This document shows positions 43,180-55,140 of a stretch of DNA of 64,000 nt, one piece after another. The stretch is from Akanthomyces muscarius (Eukaryota > Ascomycota > Sordariomycetes > Hypocreales > Cordycipitaceae), in contig NC_079241.1 in NCBI RefSeq assembly GCF_028009165.1, positions 2,604,001 through 2,668,000 of the forward strand. Reading direction: 5' to 3'. Position 1 is the first letter of the stretch; every line of letters starts with the position of its first letter. The translations under genes were made by a program, and so were the position numbers. The notes beneath the pieces were generated by a model that had not been told where the DNA came from, did no database searches, and worked only from the letters and a program-made list of their open reading frames with translations.

Positions 43180-46100
43180 ATGTGGAAGCATGCATTGCTT
43201 GCGGTTTGCATTTTTGATGATGGGTCGGCGTTTATTGCTTTTCGGGTTGGACGATTTACCATTTACTAGTTTCCGAAATACAAAGGATCACATCCTCTCC
43301 CATCCTGTCCTACACGGGACGTGGAGGCCTACAACTCACTCGATGCCGCGTTCCAGCTTTCTTTCTTCCTGCAGCGTGACGAAAGGACATCAAACCCGTT
43401 TATTCCGACATGTCCGGCATGGTACCTTTCGCATAGCGTCGCAGTGATCTACGTCGTCGGCCGCCTCTAGTAATCGGGTCTGTACTGGGTGTGCAACCAC
43501 ACAAACGTTGAGAGCCAACCAAACTCTATGTCAATTATCTACTGGGATATAGATGAGCGAAAAAAGAACAGACCAAGGCAAATATGGAAACTGGCCCGGC
43601 AGGATTGCACCGCCACAGTTTGGGGCTTTAAGCCGGGCTCGTACAGGGCACCGACGTGGCACCGGCCATGACGGCGCATTACGGCCGCAGCCGTCATGGG
43701 GGGCCCTGCTGGGCTGGGTAAGATGAGAACATGGGCAAGGAGGGAGGATGGAGATGCAAGCCTCCTTGTGGCGTCCAGTAAGAAAACTGGACAGGAAGTT
43801 CGAGAGAGAGCCAAGAGCCCATTGTTTCCTCGCCTCACTGCGGCGGAACGTTGGCTGCTTCAAGCGACACGTGGAGGCTGCACTGGTAGTTCGCAGCAGG
43901 TTGTGTCGCCAACCAATGAATGGGCACCGATCGTGTGTTGCCTTTGTGGCTGCGTGTACGCGCGTGGAGAATGAGTGTGTTTCGTCGTTTTTAGTGCGGA
44001 TCGGATCAGCAGCGGATTACTTTTCATGCTTGCAAGCGAGCCTAATAGAGGACGAGTTGGAGAAGCTCTTGCGTTGGCTAGTTGGCTGCTAGTGTTTTTT
44101 TTCGTCTTCAACCTGCATGCTCTGCTTATTGAGTAAGAAAGCAATGTTTAAACCGCCGCCGCTAATGACCTCGGCCTACTGTCGGAAAGAGCTCCGTTCT
44201 TTGCGCCGTTTTTATACCTTGCTCGAAGATGGTTTGGTTTTGTGTTTACATCCTTGCAGACGGGGCTCGACAAGCTCACGCCACGTTCTTGGCGAAAAGG
44301 ACCGAAACAAGCGTCGACTCCAATGAAGGCGAGCTCACCACAGTTTGGAGGCCGAGTGCTAATACACTATAAACACTAGTAACCGGGTTTGCCGAACGGG
44401 TGCCGCTTGGCGAGGCTGTCATGGCTTGATCTCGTGCCAAACAGTTGGCCGATGTCAACTGGCAAAGGAAAAAAGGACGGAATGGGTTGATGGGGTGAGT
44501 ATGTCACGGAGCCATAGCTCCGCGAGGATGGGCAAAGAAGCATGTACAGCCACAGTGGAAATTGCCATGTCGGGGGAGCACAGAAACGGGAGCCGGCACA
44601 CGCCTCGTCATGGCATGTCGTTTGACGCCAACTAGCCACACTTGGTGTGGCTGCTCTCTGCGACGCCAAAGGATATTGCACAAGGATACGTGCATAATGT
44701 GGATGGGTGGTTTTTTTTGTGGCAGCTGGGGCGCACCAGCGTTGGGCCAGACCGCCGATCACTGGGAAACATGGGCAAAGCTGGCTGTGACGGGGAGCAA
44801 GTAGGAAATCTAGACCGTGCGCGAAGCGGGATAGGGCGAGAGAGGCAGTAGCGAGCTACTCGAACGGATACTATCTGTTTGAAAAGCCAATTTATTAGCT
44901 TCTTCGTGCATAGCCAAGAGCGCAACGGCGGTGCGACACTTCTCTATCGATCAGTAGAGAGAGCTAAGCCACAGATAGCCGTTGGATTATCACAGGATGG
45001 GGCACGGCCGGCGACCGACTTCTTATTCTGGCATGCGCATTACGTGTATCAGGAGCTGTGCTAAGCAGTTCTGGGAGGCGTCGTGTTAGTGCTTCTTTTT
45101 ACGCATGAACGGCGTTATACCGCCATGTACATAACACGGCCCCGTCGCAACAATGGGACATCGACGTTTTTCGGACGACGCCCCCATTACTCCAGAAGCC
45201 CTGTCACTGTGGGGACCTTCCACCACCTTACGGAGTTGTTCTTGCTTCTTTACTACCGCCCAGCTGTGGTTCTGCGCCACTAGGGAACCCACTGGAGGAG
45301 CCTGTAATAGAATAACACTACCTGCCAATAAGCCAAGATGGACTTTTGCAGACGGCCCGGGGCCCGGAAAAGGACTTTACAGTGAACCACTGGGACCCTC
45401 GGCCGAGGATTGGTGTTGGCCGTTTCACCAGGCGGACTGCAATTTCGTCGGCTGACATTCTGTTTACGTGACATAATCTCGGTCTAGATAAGCCGGAATA
45501 AAACAGAAGTGACCCCTAAAAACTCAATGTGATAAGAAAGCCACTTATCAGCTGGATATCTAAAAGTGTCAGTTTGCTTGTCGGTGGGCATGCTCCGCGC
45601 GTGGGCGTCCGGCACGAGCCAAAAAATCTTCCTGACTGGGAAGGCGATGACGTCGTGTTTTGTGGTTTAAAGCGGTCAAGCCACGCACGACTTACACCAC
45701 TTACGTAGTTGTGTGGCATACCTGTGGCGGTGCGCGGGTCCCTGTTTTACGTGTGGCTTGCGCCGGCAATCCTTCAATGATGACACAACAGTGAGGCGGT
45801 GCAAAACTGTGGCTTGTGTACGAGTCTAGAATACGTACATCAGTACGGAGTATGTGTGTGGGAGCACACGGCAGATAGGCAGATGGGCTGTACTGGTACC
45901 CTGTCAACTGTTGAGCAGCAAGCCCATTTTTGATGCACGATGCACGTCTCTGCCCATCATGACATATCGGCAGAAGAAAATAGAAAACAGCATCCGATCA
46001 GAGACATGCGTTGCAGGGCCCAAGCACGATGACGACAGAGCGGGCTGCCCGACAAGAGGCTACTGAGGCTAATCAAGCTGTAACGTGTGGCTAGCCAATG

Positions 46101-49100
46101 GCAGGCGCGGAGCAGCTGGGGCTAAGAGTGTAGCCGCGTCTCCATATCGGCTAGGTCAGCACCGCCACACGGGCTTTTATGGGGTTTACAGTGGGCGCTG
46201 GTTTTTGGCATTGAAGGGTTCAGCTGGGCACAACAAGCGGCTGCTGTGTTGTGCTTTGGGACTGGTTGACGAGTGTAGGGTTCGGCAGTTTTGAAGAAGA
46301 GTGTGTGCATAAAATCCCTACTGACTGGGCGCGAGGTTAAAGAGTCATGCAAGTCAAAGTGCCGCGTAGAACCCAAGGAAAAGGGCTGATTGTATGACGC
46401 GCGACGTCAATATAACAAAAGATGGAGAGAGATCGACCGTCATGGCTGTCGGAAGCCACAGCCGGCGCCAGCGCATGCAAACAAGCACCAGGCCAAGCAT
46501 TTCGGTGCAACTATACGGAGCAGTGTGCGACGGATGACCTGGGGGTTTCTGTCTAGTCTAGCCTTCTAGCAAGTCGTACGGACCCTCCCTTTAAGAAACG
46601 AAAAATTTCCTCCTTCTCTCCGGATCGGCGCCATTTCGGCAGGTTGTTAAAAAAACGTAAAGCCTTCCTCCATCGTCATTAGTCGCTTTTCGCTTCTCGT
46701 CTTGGTGATCGGTCCCTTGGAGCGAGAAGCACAGCTAGGCGGAGAAAAAAGTGGATCGCCATGACGACATTTCGTCGCAGTGGCTTGGCGCCTGCCCATC
46801 AACGACCCAGCCAGGTGTGCTGCTCTCAGGCACCGAAGCCACAAAGAAATCACCGCTAAAAAAAACCCGTACAGTGTCGTGAAAAAACAAAAAGACCCTC
46901 GACCCTTGTATATCGAAATGTGGGTCACGCCCAACTACACCACATGCACCCACTCCGGCTGGCAGATGCTTTTGCTGCCGATTACTGAACCGCCCTGTCC
47001 GACGTAGGTATGACTGATGCCTGACTGACCAGGGGACTGACTGTCGGAGCCTGGTGTATGACCGATTTTGACAAGTAAACACGAAGCATGCGAGAAAAGC
47101 GTTAGCTCTGAGACAGGAAGCAAACAAGGCCGCGCACTGACTCTGGTGCTGGCTTTAGATTTTTTTTTTTGCAGTCTAAATGCAACACAGTCAGCCAAAG
47201 CTAGCCAATTTCGCTTCCGCCAGCTTCCCGCCGTGTCCCGCTGTGCACCGGTACATTCCACCCCCTGCTCCCGCTGGCAGGACGAACAAGGCCCGTGTGA
47301 TCTGTAGAATTGAAGAAGAGGGTGGCGGATGCTTGCGAATTGCGGAACAAGTGTACTAGGGACTTGACTACCTATTTTACCAGTCTCCGGTCAACACATC
47401 AGACCCCGGGCTCATCATGTGTGCTGTTCACTGCGTTGTCCGATGAAGCCATTTCTTAACCCCGGCCGCAAGCCCCCGTCGTCAACGCTACGTAGCATGA
47501 TATACCCCGTCCACCATCTGCTATGCTTTGCATCACCAAATAACCGCCTCGGGGCTCCACGCAGCCCAACGCCCGCCCATGTCCACCAATCGTCACCCCC
47601 TCGCCATGCGTATCCGATTACTGGCAGATGCAGCATCATCATCGGCAACCCGTCCACCTTTTTTTCTTCCTCGACTCTTTTCGTTTAATATGCGAGCTGG
47701 CCTCGTCACTCTCTTCCTTGCTTCCTTCCCTGCATCAGCCACGTTTTTCTCTTCTTTGCGCAGTCCATCACTGTCAACTGTGGCGCCTCCTAGCAGCACT
47801 ACCTAGCTTGCGACGAGCTGCCTCCCAGAGTCCCAGTGACCTTGCTCTGCCTACAAATACAGGCCCATTGCACCAGCCACGAACGTTGCGAGCCTCGCTG
47901 TGGCTTGACAGCGCAATTTTCTTCTTCGCGCAGGACGTTAGCAACACAGCCAACTACTTACTACTCAGTGCAAGCCAAGGTACGTCTGCTTTCCCTTTCG
48001 TTGTTCTCCCCATTCCCTTTCACTTTACCCTTTCCAACATACTCGCTTTACCGCTTCTGCACCCGGCCATTGTCCCTCTGTCGTCATGCCCCCCTGCTGC
48101 TGCTTCTTCCCCGGCGTGCTCCAGCAAGTGCGCTGCTTCAACGGCCCCAGGGCGTGCCTGTAGTGCAGGGGCCCGCGGGTCCAGACGCCCACGCACGCTA
48201 AAGCGAGCACACTAGCAGGCCAGGATCCACATATCTGGGGTTCTCGAACCTCTGGCTCCTCCCTCTGCAGCTGGCTTGTGGTGCTTCGACTCCGGAGTGC
48301 CTGCACTTGCCTGCGCAAGTTTGGAACGGTGCCTGCGCTTGCCTGCTCCGAAGCTCCCACCCGCCTGGACTTGCAAGTGTTGGAGAGGCTCCAGGGCTCT
48401 CGTCTTGGCGTCCGCTAGTAGCATGCGTTGCAAGTCTTGCCCTTTTCGGGGGCTTGCTCAGTGCTGCTCAGGGCCACCTGCTCAGGCCGGTCCAGGGTTC
48501 CTCAGGACTTCCTGGGGCTGCCCTCCGGCGCTGGAGCAGCCGCTACGAGCCACCTGCAGGCTGCTGGCGTCGTACCGCCTGGCCCCCACCACACTGTCAT
48601 CACTGCCACTCTCTTTTATACTCCCCATCGCCGACCACACTCCTCAAATGCCTGCCCTTCTTCTCTTTTTCTCCCGATTCCTGCGCACTCTGAATACCAA
48701 CTTTCTATCCTCTTGTTGCATTGGTCATTCGTTCTTCCCATCCCGACTCTCGCCAGAGCCCTCGTCTATTGTTGCGCTTTACCTGCTCGCCGCACCATCC
48801 CTGCAAACGTTCCGTACTCGCTGCGCCGCGACTCGCAACCTCGACGACTCTCGCTTGCTCACATCCCGTCTCTCCGCAGGCTCTGCACCTCAACACCTTT
48901 GCTGGTGCCATCTATGAAGCGTTTCGCAGCGGCCAGTGTGCCCCATTAACGCATTTACGACTTTGAATTTGTATTATCGCTGCTCACCCAGCTCGTCACG
49001 CTGCCGCCCTCTGCTGCTCCGCCGAGGCGAATCCGCCCCTGCAAATACGAAGGCCCACGCGACCCAACAACAGCAGTGCCATTCACAGCGACATCACCGC

Positions 49101-49104
49101 CGCC
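43180..49104. other. Long gene-free region upstream of grainyhead factor
   Basis: 5.9 kb with no supportable gene on either strand. It includes an ACTGGTAC octamer at 45892-45899. The last 1.5 kb are pyrimidine-rich and may be a transcribed leader: a GTACGT donor at 47980 and a CTCCGCAG acceptor ending at 48879 could bound a leader intron of 900 bases. There are many upstream ATGs. Developmental regulators of filamentous fungi often have such long upstream regions. Confidence 0.55.
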
Positions 49105-51465
49105 ATGTTCAGCCAAAGGTAACTTACTCGCTGGCGCGCTTCTGCCACTCCTTTGCTAAACTTATTCAGGTTGAACTCCCAAAAGCCCGACGACGAATTG
49201 CTCGCCAATTTTCGCCAACAGTTCCCCCAAATAGGTTCCACCGCCGAAGGGGGCTCTCCGGGCATTTCTCAAACCGCTGGTGCCCCAGATATGAACCCAA
49301 CGGCCCCCGTTGCCCCCAAGTATGTTGGTTCGTTTGTGCAGCTGATCGCTCCCAGCGCTGACATCAACAGCATTCGACCAGAATTCCATGATCAGGACCC
49401 AACACCCAGAGCCAATAACGACCCCTGGCGCTTCACGCCCTCGCTGCTGGATGCCAACTCTTATGCCTTTAGCGCTTTCGGTCATGGCAACTCTGGTCTA
49501 TTTACCCCAGGCATACATGGACCGCAGCAATTCTACCAGTCCCAAGCTGGCGATCTGCATACACCCACCATGGCCATGCTCCAGAGTGTCACGACGCCTT
49601 TCGGTGCACCTCCCTCCCTGGAAGCTATGCAATCTGGCGCAGTTATGGACCCTTCGGCTTTTCACACCGTGCCCAGCCAACATATGCCTCCATTTCAACC
49701 CTACCTCCAAGTACCTGGCCAACAATTCGCGCCATCATCTTTTGTCCAACAAGACACAGGTTACGAAACCATGGAGCAGGATCCATCGCCCATGGGGTCT
49801 GAAGAACCTGACCCTCGGCTAATTGGCTTGAAGAGCCAATTAGCTGCCAACGCCGCCGCAATGAGTCTTCCCTTGCCGCCATCAGCAGAAAAGTTTCGAT
49901 TCCATTCGACTCTCAACGCTGCCACGGCCATGGTGAAGCAGGCTGACGAAATTCCCATCACTTACCTAAACAAGGGACAGGCCTACTCACTCTCCGTTGC
50001 CGATACGCAAGGCGCTCTCCCAGTTCAACCCGGAACACGATACCGAACTTTTATCCGCGTTTCGTTCGAAGACGAAGAGCAACGCGCTAAGCCTAGCGTA
50101 TGCTGGGGTCTGTGGAAGGAGGGTCGAGGCACGAACGAGGCTCATCAGCGCGGTGGCAAGCTCCAAGCAGTTGAGTACGTCGAAGCCAGTCAGCCCGCTG
50201 AAGGTGACGACAAGAGAACACGCATCGAGGTTGAGTCCTCTTCCTTCGATGGCTTCTGCGTTACTTGGACTCCTGGCACCGCTGGTGCTCCCGAAGTCAA
50301 CATCGCGGTCCGGTTCAATTTCCTGTCCACTGATTTTAGCCACTCGAAGGGTGTCAAAGGTATCCCTGTACGACTTGCCGCCAAGACCACCCAACTGTCG
50401 GGAGGAGACGGGGTCGACGTTAGCAGCGACGCCAAGCCCGAAGTCTGCTTCTGCAAGGTCAAGCTATTCCGAGATCACGGTGCCGAACGCAAGCTTTCGA
50501 ACGACGTGGCCCACATAAAGAAATCGATTGAGAAGCTGAAGCAACAGATTGCGCAGGCCGAAAGCGGTGTCAAGGATAGCAAGAGAAAGCGACAGAGCAT
50601 TGCTTCCAAGGCCAGCGTCGACTCGCGGACTGGGAAGGTGCAAAAGCACAAGAGAACATGGTCTATGTCCTCTACCAGCTCTAACAACGGAGGCAGGCCT
50701 TCTCTCGAAGACGATTTGCACTTTCGACTACAGACGCTGCAAGACATGTTTACTAGCACTCGCCCGATCAGCGTACTGTTCTTGCGCGGCGAAGACCAAG
50801 ACGATATGGATCTGCACCCGGTCTCTATGCCCGGTGATCTGTCTCCTGCTACTCGCGAGGGGCGCAACTGGCAAGCACGCAGCGGACGTAGCTCCGTCCG
50901 TAGCTCTCTCGTTTCACCTTCGCCCAGCTCACTATCCCTGGCATCACAGTCGTCCACTGGCGGTCACTGGCAAAACTTTGACTCTCGCGGCCCCGACCAA
51001 GTTACGACAGTCAACCGAACGGATGATTCCGGTACACTAAGCGGATGGATTGAGGCGCTAGGCGTGGACCCGTCGTATAGACCGCCGCAAGAACGCTCGC
51101 CTAAGCCTGTGGCCTGCTTCTACGTGCAATATGACAATCAGTCCACGGAGAAGCGCGCATATCATCGCGCCGTTTATCTATTCCAAAGGTCTCTTCCGGA
51201 GCTGAAAAAGCAGATTGCTGCCAAGTTTGGGTTGGAGGAGAGCCGCATGAAGCGAGCAATTCACCGGCTGCCGAGCGGCCTCGAGGTTGAGCTGGATAAC
51301 GACGTTGTTCAAGAACTTCGCGAAGGACAGGACATGCGACTCGAAGTGGAAGAGATTGTCGAACAGCCTGGCAAGGAGTGGCAAATGTCGGTTGACGGCG
51401 AAGAGGCGAAGGAGGAGAACCAGTCGCAACAATCAGCGGGCTTGATTCTGCGCCTTACATTTTAA
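49105..51465 (+). CDS. csp-2: Grainyhead/CP2-type transcription factor (CSP-2-like)
   Basis: This is the fungal grainyhead-like factor; in Neurospora csp-2 it is needed for conidial separation and cell-wall remodelling. I read exons 49105-49118 and 49170-51465 (769 residues), the 51-base intron having GCTAAAC and ending TCAG. The first ATG lies in a good context (CCGCCGCCATG). The N-terminal 230 residues are Gln/Pro/Ser-rich, an activation-type region. The CP2 DNA-binding domain spans about 240-450 (KFRFHSTLNAATAMVKQ, EIPITYLNKGQAYSL, GTRYRTFIRVSFEDEEQR, CWGLWKEGRG). A basic/coiled segment (IKKSIEKLKQQIAQAES) follows. The C-terminal 100 residues form the ubiquitin-like dimerisation domain of grainyhead proteins (YHRAVYLFQRSLPELKKQIA, LEVELDNDVVQEL). 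The function is inferred from the family. Confidence 0.93.
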
Positions 51466-53748
51466 GCAAACCAACAGCGGCGCATTCCTCTGAAGGGCTG
51501 GGTTGTTTCTTGCTTTTCCTTTTACATATTGGCAATCTTCCAAGGATATATGGAGGTGTTACTTTTTTTCTTATTTGCTTGATATAGGGAGCGCCTTTGG
51601 GCCTCCCATCGTTGGATATATATTTTGTACTACCTGGAAAAGCGGCCGTTGCCGGCGTTGAAAATGGGAGGCAAGAGGAGCCGTTATGAACTCGGCTGGG
51701 CCGTTACGAAAAAATTGTTATGCATTCAGGAGGAGATGGGCGGTGGTAATGTACAGTATCTGCTGGAACTTTGCGTGTCGGGCGTTTACGAGGATGGCCC
51801 CGAACAGGGAGATTTAATGAGGCAGCTCGCCACGAGCCTGGATGCTGCGAACCCATAATCACATTAATTGATATTGATTACAGCACAAAATACCAAGACA
51901 AGTGTTGAGAGCCATGCAGGCGTTGTGGAGGTGGCGAAAATCAAACATGGTGATGGCTCCAGGGAGGGATGGACAGTCGATCATGCGGTGATGGATGGGC
52001 CAGGCGAGGCCGAGAAGCAACAGTCAGAAATAGCGTCAACTGGCGGCGACTAGGATCAATCAAGACATATTGGCCGCAAATCCAACACCGAGAATATACA
52101 CCAAAATAGTGTACGGATATAAAAAGGGGACTGTCGGTTTTTTCGCGTGGGAGAAAACCGGTTTTCAAGGCAGTTCGAAATTAGGCAAGGTGGCGGTGCA
52201 AGCTAGCCAGCGGTGGTTTTTTTAGACAGTGGCAGCAGGCAAAGGTTCCTACCCAAATAAAGGAAAAAATCGACCCGGGTCTAGACTTGTCTCTGAACCG
52301 TTGCGGGGAGCGAGCCGCGGAGGGAGAGGGGAGGGCGTGTGTTGAGGAAAAGGCTTGAAGGCTGTATTTATAGTGCTTTACAGTGGTCAAAGGCTGGTAT
52401 TATAGTGGACGACCGCCTGTACCCTTGGGGCTTACAGTGGGAAGGCGTGGTAAGGCTCGGAAGCGTGCTCCGCCACAGACCGGGCATCAGCTAACAGCCA
52501 AGGGTCCCCTGGCCCCGGGGCTGCAGCCTTTTTTTAGGCGGAAAACATGTCTTGTCCATCGCCGATCTTCAGGGGAGGAGGGAGGTTTTATCCTTGCATA
52601 CTGGGTTTGAAATCGGCAGTGAAAGGTAAAGAGGATTACTGGTACGTGAACTGGCAAGTGCGTTGAAAAAAAAAAACAAAAAAAAGCATGGCTAGTGACC
52701 GGAATGTGCACTGCTGAATGAGTACATGGACCGAATGTAATTTAGATTGTGGGCAGAGGAATAAATACTGATATAGCGAAAATAGAAGCAGCTCTGCGTT
52801 ACTCTGTGTGCAAGCTGATGGTGGTTTCTCGTATCATGAACGGGAACGATTCGGCACAAAGGTGTCTACAAATCACATGTTCAGTGCTTCCGCCGTGTTT
52901 CTGACCCATGATATAATTTGCGCGTCTTTTCCAGTGCTCTGACGCAATGATCCCCAACAACCAACATCTTGGGATCATCCGTCGGAGGTCCCTAGTGTCG
53001 GCTTGGCGATTGTCGGCTCTTCCTCCCCCACCCGGATGTCCTAGCGCAGGTGCTGCGCCACCAGGGTTCAGGGACAGGCACCGAGCTAGCAATACCAGCA
53101 GCAAGGCATTGGGTACTTTTTGTCCGCCAACGACAGGAAATGCAGAAGCGTCGGGGTCTCTTCCCGGCATTGTTTTGCCCTACCATGACTGGTTGGAGAC
53201 CTGGCCAGTAAGAGGTTAGTTTGACTATCCACGGCACGAGTAGGGACTGTGGGGGGTGGGCGCTATTGTCTCGAGCTGTGTGCTGATTGCCAGGAATATG
53301 ATGCGGAGGAGTCTGGAAGTTGCAGCATTTGGAAAAAGTAGTCAGGGGCTGGCGGCCTCTCGGATCAGGATCCTCAGTCCGGTAAAGTACTCGAACGTCA
53401 TTGCATGCTATTTGGTTGGATGCTGCTGGGGGCATGAAGCGCGAGGCAAGACTGGAACCAACTACCCGGGGAAAATACAGTTAGGAAGATCTTGAGATTT
53501 TGGCTCGACACTTTTCGTAATCCAGCGTAATGTAGTATATATTTACTCCATGAAGACACTCGTGCTCTTTCCAAATGCACATTTCCTATACTCAAGAGTT
53601 GCATTGAACAAGTCCCTACGGAGTTCTCCCCGCGGAAGCACGAGCCACCACATCCCGCAGAGCCGCTCACCTGATGTGCAGCAGGCATTTCCGTCCTCCC
53701 ATGCACTCCGCCATCTCTCCTTTCCCAGCAAGCACACACTCTCCCACC
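51466..53748. other. Intergenic between csp-2 and GNAT gene
   Basis: 2.3 kb of 3' flanks and intergenic DNA, with an ACTGGTAC octamer at 52638-52645. Open frames (for example 51625-51858 and 52799-53170) have no domain and are not called. Confidence 0.55.
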
Positions 53749-54540
53749 TCAATTCTCCTCCCTTGGCGTCTTGGGGAGATACTTCATGTAGCGAAACACG
53801 TAGTGGCCCCATTTCGCATCCTCCCCCTCCCCCGGGGGCTTGCACGGCGCGTACTCGTCCAGGTCGACGTCGAGGCTGCGAATGACCTCGAAGCCGCTCT
53901 TCTGGTACATGCCCCACGCGGGATCCGACGAGTGCACCCACGCAAAGACGCCGTTGTCGTCGCAGATGCGCGTGCCCCAGCGCAGCAGCGCCGAGCCCAC
54001 GCCGCGGCCCTGGTACTTTGGCGACACGGTCAGGCCGACGATGAAGAGGCACCTGGTGCCCGCGGGCATCACCTCGGCCATCCACGCCTGCATGTCGGCG
54101 TCGGTGAGGGCGACGAGGCGCTTGATCGGGTCCGTCTCCTCCTTGGGCTCTTCGTTGGGCTTGGCTGCTCCCTCGCCTTCCGGCTCCGGCTCCGCCTGCG
54201 TCGCCTTGGTCTCCTCGACGGGCTTGGCCGCGGCGGCCTCGGCCACACGCTCCTCAAAGTACGGCATGCTCTTGGGCACGAAGCCCTTGATGCCCCAGTT
54301 GCAGACGCCCATGATGTCGCCCGTCGCCTCGTCGACGGCCTTGAGCACGTGGCACGTCCGCGACGTCAGGTAGCTCGGCATGCTCTCGAGCGTGTGCTTT
54401 TCCATGTCAAAGGGCTCCTCCCCGCCCAGCGCCTTCATCTGCGTCTGCCGATCATTCTCAAACGCCTGCCCGGCGAGCTTGGCCACGGCGGGGATGTCCT
54501 CTGGCTGGAGGCGCCCGATGCGCATTCCTGGTACTGACAT
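53749..54540 (-). CDS. GNAT-family N-acetyltransferase
   Basis: A single-exon gene of 263 residues, ATG at 54538-54540; the frame upstream offers only a TTG. The GNAT fold is split: the N-terminal part (MRIGRLQPEDIPAVAKLAGQ, GVCNWGIKGF) is followed by an insert of about 45 residues rich in Glu, Pro, Ala and Lys (about residues 100-140). The acetyl-CoA-binding motif VGLTVSPKYQGRGVGSALL comes next, then FAWVHSSDPAWGMYQKSGFE, the usual end of the fold. The substrate is unknown; related fungal proteins act on small molecules or amines. The low-complexity insert is unusual for the family and is probably a disordered loop. Confidence 0.9.
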   Translation of the reverse strand: MSVPGMRIGRLQPEDIPAVAKLAGQAFENDRQTQMKALGGEEPFDMEKHTLESMPSYLTSRTCHVLKAVDEATGDIMGVCNWGIKGFVPKSMPYFEERVAEAAAAKPVEETKATQAEPEPEGEGAAKPNEEPKEETDPIKRLVALTDADMQAWMAEVMPAGTRCLFIVGLTVSPKYQGRGVGSALLRWGTRICDDNGVFAWVHSSDPAWGMYQKSGFEVIRSLDVDLDEYAPCKPPGEGEDAKWGHYVFRYMKYLPKTPREEN

Positions 54541-55140
54541 GTTTTTTTTTGGGTGTACGTACTTCAATTGTTGTGGCTTGCTAATTTCGCATATATCATG
54601 GCGAGGAGCAAATATTCAGACTGAGAATGTTGTGGCTTTTATAGTACATGACCTCCAAACTGCGTAGTGTATAAAATGGTGGGGTAAAGCAACCAATTCC
54701 AACGGCATCTCCCCGGCTGAGTCACTCGGCCGTGCTGATGGCAGCAGTCGTGGATAAAAGATGCAAACCTATCATTGCCGACAAATGGCAAGGAAGTCGG
54801 TTTGGATGTAATTCCCCGTACGTAAAAGCAACACATCGTGCAATCACGCCCACCGTGGCCCAGCTTCCCCAGCCTTGCGTGCCTGGCCGGCCACCATGCA
54901 TGTCGTTGCACCGGCCCCACTCAAATCGCAAAGCTTCAATTTTGGGTCCGCCGTCGTGCTTTTTGAGCCTCACGTCGCCTCCCACTGCCGTCACCCCCAG
55001 AGACGCCCACGACAAACCCATCAACAGCCGCCGGGCGACCGACTGCGAACCGCCGAGCGACCTCCGCACACAGAGTTAGCCAACGTTTCATGATTACCGC
55101 GCTCGCCTGCTCGCGACGCCAGATATCCTCGCCGCGCGCC
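54541..55140. promoter_or_regulatory. Divergent promoter region, GNAT / SAK-HAD
   Basis: 600 bases between divergent genes. A T9 run directly precedes the GNAT start codon on the plus strand. An upstream in-frame ATG for the right-hand gene lies at 55090. No clear TATA element was seen. Confidence 0.5.

Noticed and set aside
48200..48330. B-box-like GGTTCGAGAACC on the minus strand, possible tRNA
   Set aside because: No acceptor, D or anticodon stems can be formed around it.
51625..51858. 77-codon frame after csp-2
   Set aside because: It lies in the probable 3' untranslated region and has no domain.
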